Below are positions 57,501-64,000 of a stretch of DNA of 64,000 bases, piece after piece (positions within the stretch are counted from its first letter, which is position 1; each line of letters starts with the position of its first letter). The translations under genes were made by a program, and so were the position numbers. The notes under the pieces were generated by a model. It worked only from the letters and a program-made list of their open reading frames with translations, had not been told where the DNA came from and did no database searches. Source of the DNA: Nymphalis io (Eukaryota > Arthropoda > Insecta > Lepidoptera > Nymphalidae); NCBI RefSeq assembly GCF_905147045.1, contig NC_065897.1:8447001-8511000 (forward strand). The letters run 5' to 3'.

Positions 57501-57965
57501 CTGTTTGAATAGTGAGTGAACCAGTGTAACTACAGACACAAGGGACCACCAAGGGTGTACCAGTATATAAATATTAACATTGAAAGTTTTGTTTATTTAT
57601 TTTATTTCGGACTCACGCGACACCTAATACAATTGTTGTAATTAAATTATAATAGTTCATAATTCCAGAAACCAACCTTGGCAACTAAAAATGTTATGTC
57701 CCTTGTAATTGTAATATCACTTTCTGACTCAATCTTACAACAGGAACACAGCAGTACTTAGAAGTATATACTAGTAATTCATCACCAATGCACTACCAAC
57801 CTTAGAAACTAAAATGTTATGTCTCTTGTGCCTGGAGTTACACTGGCTTACTCACCCTTACAATCGGAACGCAACAATATTAAGTATTGCTGTTTAGCGG
57901 TAGAATATGTGATGAGTGGGTGGCACCTGCCCAGATGGTCTTGCACAAAGCCCTATCATTAAGCG
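57501..57965 (-). repeat. Two or three broken repeat B copies
   Basis: A short piece at 57505-57560 (opposite orientation, AGTGAACCAGTGTAACTACAG), a second at 57660-57770 (CCAACCTTGGCAACTAAAAA, GTTATGTCCCTTG) and a third at 57780-57960 (GTTATGTCTCTTGTGCCTGG to TGGTCTTGCACAAAGCCC). Confidence 0.6.
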
Positions 57966-58494
57966 TCTCCAAATGTTAAACACTTTTTTGAAATATTTTT
58001 AGCTTGTTAATGAAGTACGACTAAAAATTTTCGACCCGAGTATTTGTAAAGCGAACGCCAATGACTATTATAAAAATAACGATATTTTTGAGTGAAAAAT
58101 AGAATTATTTATGTATAAAAGCCACATAGTTATATTAATCTTTCTTCTTAATAATCTATTGTCAATAGGTAAATCATAGTGATAATTTTTATGGTTGCAA
58201 AAAAAAATACTTTATAAATACCTTTTGTTACTTTATTTGTCACAAACTATCTATTTATCATTTTTAAAATAAAAATGCAATTTAAGTGTTTATATTTCAA
58301 ATAAAAATAACCGTTTCATTTAATAACCTTCATTGCTAATTAAAAGGTATGTACAAAAACTAACTCAAAAAGCACCTTGTTTAAACTAATTAAAAGAACA
58401 AGTTTCTTAAAGAAGTGTAACTCTTATGATAGCTATGTTAACCGTTGTTGGTTAGGTTAGGTTAGTCATAGGAAATATTGAAATTATAGTAAGA

Positions 58495-58795
58495 AAGCCT
58501 ATACATTTTAGACAAAGGCTTTCTTTCCTTTTAAGAAGAACGTCTAGAGCTCATAAAGCCATGCTGCTAAAGCATGACTTGATGTATACAAAAATATGGG
58601 ACAGTTATATTTGACATGAACATGTCTTGATGATATTTTACTTCAAAGCCGTAATAAATTAACTTTAAAAAACAAATTAAGATGTATGATAAGTTTTAAC
58701 TTTGGCTAAGACTTACGTATATATGTTATAATTATAAACGGCGTATGATTCAAACAATGCTTTTTCTTTCGAATGCGAAATCAGTGTTTAACTAA
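58495..58795 (-). repeat. Very old SINE-A remnant
   Basis: GACAAAGGCTTTCTTTCCTTTT, AACGTCTAGAGCTCATAAAG, ATGCTGCTAAAGCATGACTTG and GATGATATTTTACTTCA keep the order of the family on the - strand at low identity. Confidence 0.4.
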
Positions 58796-59059
58796 GCCGT
58801 CGCTAATCAACGTTTATAAGTCTCTAGAAGTGTATTAATTATACCTATAGGTAATTAATTATTCAAATAGTTTAAACATTTATTGTTTAAATTATAAATA
58901 TTACCAAAAAAAATTTTGTTGTCTTTTTCGTCGCCATGAAAGATCATGGTACCATTTAAATAAAACATAAATACTAAAGCTGCGTCTCCAAAAAACGAAA
59001 ATAAGCAACGTATGCGCTGTCAAGACGCGTTGGTTCTAAAAGTTTCTGTAATTACTTTT

Positions 59060-59310
59060 TATTTTATAGAAAAGGTAGGCGGATGTGCATATGGGCCACC
59101 TGATGGTAAGTGGTCACCAACGCCCATAGACATTGTAAGAAATGTGAACCATCGCTTACATCGCCAATACGCCACTAACCTTGGGTGGCTAATTACACTG
59201 GCTCATTCATCCTTCAAACCGGATCACAACAATACCAAGTACTGCTGTTTTGTGGTAGAATATCTGATGAGTGGGTGGTACCTACCCAGATAAGCTTGCA
59301 CAAAGCAAAT
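59060..59310 (-). mobile_element. Repeat B copy
   Basis: TTATTTTATAGAAAAGGTAGG at the left (3' end on -), ATGGGCCACCTGATGGTAAG, GGTAGAATATCTGATGAGTG and AAGCTTGCACAAAGC at the right. A small internal deletion removes the GTTATGTCCCTTGTGCC segment. Confidence 0.82.
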
Positions 59311-59469
59311 AAATAATATATTCCAGTAAATAAATAATATAGTGACTTAATGGTGCTATTACAACATTTGACGATTGTAGAAGATGATGATGCACTTTCT
59401 CATTGAAATCCAGATATATATCCATTTTATTAGACTCGATTATTATAAATTATAATAATAATATTGTCC

Positions 59470-59862
59470 TCCAGAACGATTTCGGCCAAGGCGGCCAATC
59501 TCAAGAGAGATTAGGCAACTGCGCAGAGATATTATATTACAGTGCACACAGGTGCACTATAATATAATATTAAGATATAAGAATAACTCTCTATTCCCTA
59601 ACTCGCATAAGCCGGCATGGACGGCAATCCGACACAACCGGAAAGAGTTCACGCACAGGACCAACGGCTTTACGTGTTTTCCGACGCAAGGGAGTGAACA
59701 TACTTCTAACTTCCATACTCCGGGTTACTGCTGAAAATTTTTGTCAGAAAAACCCAATAACTTTTTGTCGGCCCGACCTGGATTTGGCCTTCAGGATCGG
59801 CCTTTACCGCGGGATCTGCGGCCTTATATCTAGCCATTAGTCAGTTCAGTCAGAGCCTTAAA
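59470..59862 (-). mobile_element. SINE-C, most complete copy
   Basis: Left: AACGATTTCGGCCAAGGCGG, CTCAAGAGAGATTAGGCAAC. Middle: CACACAGGTGCACT, CCGACACAACCGGAAAGAG, AGGACCAACGGCTTTACGTG, CTCCGGGTTACTGCTG. Right: AATAACTTTTTGTCGGCCCG, then a tRNA-like head as read on - (ATAAGGCCGCAGATCCC). Confidence 0.82.
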
Positions 59863-61786
59863 GTGTGTGACAATCAATATCATCTAAACATAGCGTCTCA
59901 ACAATCCGTTTGTATAGTAAAGGGATACCATCTCACCAAAATAATTCGAAAAGTGGGTTGACGTCAGCTGTCAAATCTGTTGATGAATAATTAATATTTC
60001 ATAAATATTTGGATGTTTATTCAAACTAGCTAAAATGGCTAAAAGGATTTTAATAAAGTAGTAATAAAATGACATACAGAGCACATAGATGTTTTTTAAA
60101 TTATTTATAAAAATAATAGTAAAAACGTATTTACACCAAGCGAGGTGTGTTGCTAATAGGCACTGGCTATGAAGGCTAGAATAAAAATTACAAAACAAAA
60201 GTTACATTGTGTATTTGGTGAAAAAAATAAATAAAATAAAGTATAAAAGACCCGCAACCATACATAGTAATTTTATACAATAACAATAAGCATTGAGATA
60301 ATGTAAAAATAGAACAAAATGTTATTGTAACATATAATATAATGTGATGAATGCTTCTAACTAAGAGTATTTAATTATTTCTAGAGAGACTTATCTATGC
60401 CAGCAAACATAGCTAAAAAAACTCAACAATAATGAATTATATTATACCAATGATAAAATCTTTACAATAACTAAATAAATATATTTACTTACTGTTACAA
60501 AATATATTACTTTTGCCTTTACCTTTTTGGCTTTGGAGATGATTCTTCAGAAGCGCTATATTATAAAAGAATATTGAAACCTCATTTAAGCCAGTATTTT
60601 CAAATAAAAAAAATAAAAGACTTCTTAAAATAATGTTTTGATTTTCCTGTTTTGAAATTGCAGTATTTATCAATTGTTGTATTGTGTATATACGAAGTGT
60701 TTTATTCGTAACAATGAAAAAAAGGACTCCCACGAACCTGCTAACAAAGTACGTTTGTTCATTAATATTGATTTTATTTAGTTTATATTATTAAATCTAA
60801 AAAATATAATTGTATATTTTAAAAATGTATAAAAGACTTCAACTATATAATATAAACCTAACGTAATGTAGGCTCACTGGACAGAGATACCGTAAGGCGC
60901 GATACTAATTGATTAGTTAATCTTGTCATAAAATACTTGTTTTTATTATGAGATTTTTCAAATATATCTTACAATTTGACGTCGGGACAGTAAGCTCGTC
61001 TGAGCCCTTTTAAGACTTAGTAAAATTATTAGGAAATTCAATTTGAGACGTCGATAGGAAAGCCATATGTGATAGGCGTTTTTTACTAGGCTAAGTTTAA
61101 ATATACATACAATATTCTATACATATTTATGTTTAAATAATCATGTTATACCTTATCATATTTTGTATCGAGGAATACAGGATAAACAAACTACATATAA
61201 GATATATTTACCGTACTATTTTAATTTCCTGGGAATAGTTTTAATTAAACTTCGACTAAGCGTCACAACCATTTTCACTTTGATATACGTATACAGATTT
61301 AATCTAATTCGGTGTCTGCTTTACCCAGAGGTAAAGTAAATTAAATCGCTTTTGAATAGAGCTAATGTTAAAAATTGTAGATATATTAATAGCAAAAATA
61401 TTTAAAATAATAAACTAGTTATTGATGTATTTTAAATAGTAAGTTAGTAGTTTAAAGTTGAATAAGGAAAAAGTTTTAACTTTTGAGGTAAATTGATTAG
61501 ACAAATAATGAAGTAGAAAAATATTGATAGCCCTATAAATTTTCATGTATATAAGCAACGAAATTGAGAAAGAAGTGCATGCGAGCGTGTTTTATTACAT
61601 TAAAAATAGAAAATCTTTAATTTAACTGTTTAAATGCCTTAATTCTTATAGAAGATTATTCATTCGGTGTTACTAGTTGTAATTATACTTTAAGTATAAA
61701 ATACCTTAAGTATTTTTAGCTGCTGAAAAACTACTGCCGTTGTTTTCGAGGGTAATCATGAATCGTCTTGCCCGAAAACTCGATGA
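59863..61786. other. Intergenic, nothing recognisable
   Basis: AT-rich. No reading frame with domain features. Confidence 0.6.
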
Positions 61787-61824
61787 CTTATAACCCGCTG
61801 AGTGCCTACACAGCGGGTTATAAG
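61787..61824. other. Perfect 14-bp inverted repeat
   Basis: CTTATAACCCGCTG at 61787-61800 and its exact reverse complement at 61811-61824, loop of 10 nt. It lies about 120 bp before the RTE-like fragment. Function unknown. Confidence 0.6.
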
Positions 61825-61939
61825 CGGATTATAGAGTGGGTTTCGAAAAAGCAGTACCGTAGACCAAATACACACACTTAGGCAAATAACACAGAAGACC
61901 GAGGTATATAATCAGCCATAGAGGCTGATCGAGGCTGTT

Positions 61940-62476
61940 TAACGTTTGTGGACAAAGCCTTCGATACCATCGGGACCTGTTCGGGCTGACCATCGGGCTG
62001 TTCTGAAATCCAAGCAGAGATGCCTAATTGACTGTCGGTATGTCCAGTTGTTGAAGTGTTTGTACGAAGCCGCAATAATGGCCGTCCAAGTACAAGATCG
62101 GAGCACAAGACCAATCCAATTGCATCGTGGGGTAAAACAGGGGGATGTAATCTCACCGAAACTTTTTACCAATGGATTGGAGGACGTCTTCAAGACGCTC
62201 GATTGAAATGGACGCGGCATTAATATAAATCGTCAACACACCACACATCTGTGATTTGCCGACGACATTGTCATCATGACGGCGACTGCAGGATTTAGAA
62301 GAGATGCTAAAGAGCGAACCGGAGCGATTTTTCTCTCCACTCCAAGTTGTGCAGGAATACATCTACCTGGGCCAAGCTATACAACTGCCGTCACAGCTTA
62401 GAGAAGGAGGCTAAAAGAAGAATATGTTTGGGCTGGACAGCATTCAGGAGGGCAGAATTTGGCTGGGTCTTCAGGG
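61940..62476 (+). pseudogene. RTE-like reverse transcriptase fragment, frameshifted
   Basis: Motifs on + in order: FVDKAFDTI (61945), LHRGVKQGDVISPKLFTN, LEDVFKTLD, FADDIVIM with the catalytic Asp pair (62255-62266), YIYLGQAIQL, and RRICLGWTAF. These are RT motifs of the RTE-type elements common in insect genomes. Frame changes and stops (for example after VFKTLD) show it is dead. It stops at about 62476, where a mariner fragment on the opposite strand begins. Confidence 0.82.
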
Positions 62477-62477
62477 T

Positions 62478-62950
62478 TCAGCCATTCCAGATTCTTCCGA
62501 TTATCGTACAGTATCCACTTTTCAACACAAGTAATGATTCGATTCGGTTGAGCAAAGTAACATAGCAGTCGACGCGTATTTGCAAGTTTGATTCACTCAA
62601 TTCATGAGGTACCCATCGTTCAAGTTTTTATACTTTCCCGATTTGCTTCAAGTGGATTAATACGGTTTTATCACTTACCTTGAAGCTTGCAGCTATTTCC
62701 GAAGTGCTTTGTAATGGATCCGCTTCCACAATAGCCTTTAATTCTTCATTTTCCACTTTGGTCTCCGGCCGTCCACGGTTGGTTGGTTCTGAAGGTCGAA
62801 ATTTCCAGAATGAAAACGTTGAAACCAAAAACGTACCGTGCTTTCTTTTGCGACACCAGCGCCGTACACATCATTAATCCTTCGAGCTGTTTCTGTAGCA
62901 CTGGTGCCACGGTAGAACTCGTACTCGTAAATATACCGATATTTCATGTT
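62478..62950 (-). pseudogene. Mariner transposase fragment, N-terminal part, frameshifted
   Basis: On the - strand from 62947: EFYRGTSATETARRINDVYG, STVRFWFQRFHSGNFDLQN, then after a frame change RPETKVENEELKAIVEAD and SDKTVLIHLKQIGKV, WVPHELSE, and EKWILYDNR near 62480. These are the two helix-turn-helix units and the WVPHEL and YDN motifs of Tc1/mariner transposases. The catalytic D,D34D region is mostly absent after the YDN motif. No terminal inverted repeats identified. Confidence 0.88.
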
Positions 62951-63978
62951 TTCTATTGTGCGGTAATCTACGACGCCAAAGAAAAAAATAATGAGAAAAA
63001 AAACAAATGAATGTTTTCAAATCTCAAATGTACCAGCTAAATGAATTTATAAATTTGAATTTGGAATTCTTAACCAAAAGAGGAGATATTTCAAATCAAA
63101 GTGGTCAGTACGACAAAACGCTAATTTCATATGTAAGGAGTTCCTAATATATGAGTTCCTAATATATGAGTTCCTAATATATGACGGCGCATGGGCGCGT
63201 AATCGATATGTCACCGACAAGAATTGAGAGTGAACCGGATGTAGGAAGACACTCTAGCGAAGCGTCAAGTCTGTGGAGCGGGATGGTCATCTTAGTTTGC
63301 ACGAGAGTCGACAGACGCGACCGCGCCGTATATCTACGTGGAATCGCATGATGAGTTTTAAAGAGGGCCCTCTTGCGCCGACATATACATATATAAAATT
63401 AATTATGACTAAGTGCAATGTTTCATAATTAGGATTGTGAGCAATTTTGGACAAAAGCTTAGGGAGTTGTAACTTAGGTTAGGTTCTTCAGATGCTTAGG
63501 CATCTGAAGAAATTTGGTTGGGGAAAGGAAAGGAAATCCATAGCAAAGTCTGAACAGGTATCTACGGAAGACCTTTTCCATTATAAGTTCTATACTTTTT
63601 CTCATACGGATGCCAGACGCAGGCAGTTGTTCCTCGTTCGCATAATATAGTAACTATATTAATAAAGGACTATAGAATGGAAAATAGAAACCAAGTTTAG
63701 AAACAAACTCAGTTTTATAAATTATTATAATAAGAAAAATATTTGGATTTTAACAAAGAAACACTATATTTTGATTATTTTACTCCAGTTTAATTGTTTG
63801 TGTTCTTAAATTATATAAATTTTTTCAACAACCAAAATATTTGTTTGCTTTAGATTTGCCGGGTGTTTCAGGACTGCCTCAATTTATTCATTAGCTATTT
63901 TACTTAACTATTATTTTAACATAATTCCTTTAAGGCATTTGCTCTTTGTTGAATAATTATACACTCATGATAACAGCA
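62951..63978. other. Intergenic, small tandem repeat only
   Basis: Three exact 15-bp units GAGTTCCTAATATAT at 63138-63182. The following 200 bp (63183-63380) are less AT-rich but match nothing I know. Confidence 0.55.
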
Positions 63979-64000
63979 ATATATATATATATATATATAT
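63979..64000. repeat. (AT)n microsatellite at window end
   Basis: At least 11 AT units, continuing past the window edge. Confidence 0.9.

Noticed and set aside
58450..58468. Telomere-like TTAGG repeat (GGTTAGGTTAGGTTAG)
   Set aside because: Only about three units, with ordinary sequence on both sides. Chance or a minor internal relic.

Overview
The window is animal nuclear DNA, most likely from a moth or butterfly. It is AT-rich. It holds a multi-exon gene with GT/AG introns, many short interspersed repeats with tRNA-derived heads of the kind common in butterfly genomes, non-LTR retrotransposon fragments and a mariner fragment. There is no sign of prokaryotic organisation.

Region 1 (about 1-19,400, + strand) is the 3' part of one large gene, the insect orthologue of the E3 ubiquitin ligase HECTD1. 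Thirty-six exons can be followed with consistent splice phase from 488 to a TAG stop at 19,336. They encode about 2,150 residues: the end of an ARM-like region, ankyrin repeats, a second ARM-like stretch, a SUN/galactose-binding-like domain, a MIB/HERC2 domain, a long low-complexity acidic region, and a complete HECT domain with its catalytic cysteine. The 5' end lies before the window. Introns carry a SINE, two LINE 3' fragments and a small GC-rich insertion flanked by an 11-bp duplication. The last two introns start with GC instead of GT.

Region 2 (about 19,400-24,280) is intergenic, with decayed repeats and one unexplained GC-rich island.

Region 3 (about 24,280-45,500) is a cluster of five intronless genes for small secreted histidine-rich proteins, two on + and then three on -. 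Each has a signal peptide, a short linker (dibasic in three), and a His/Gly/Lys/Glu/Asp-rich mature chain with the same internal DEFKKDKHF-type block. Each has a TATA box just upstream. They are clear tandem paralogues with graded histidine content (about 36, 25, 33, 36 and 15 percent). Metal binding is likely from composition, but the role is unknown. This is the most interesting system in the window.

Region 4 (about 45,500-64,000) has no gene I can support. It is a repeat graveyard with several SINE families, a 3'-end repeat, R1-like and RTE-like reverse transcriptase fragments and a broken mariner transposase, ending in an (AT)n microsatellite.
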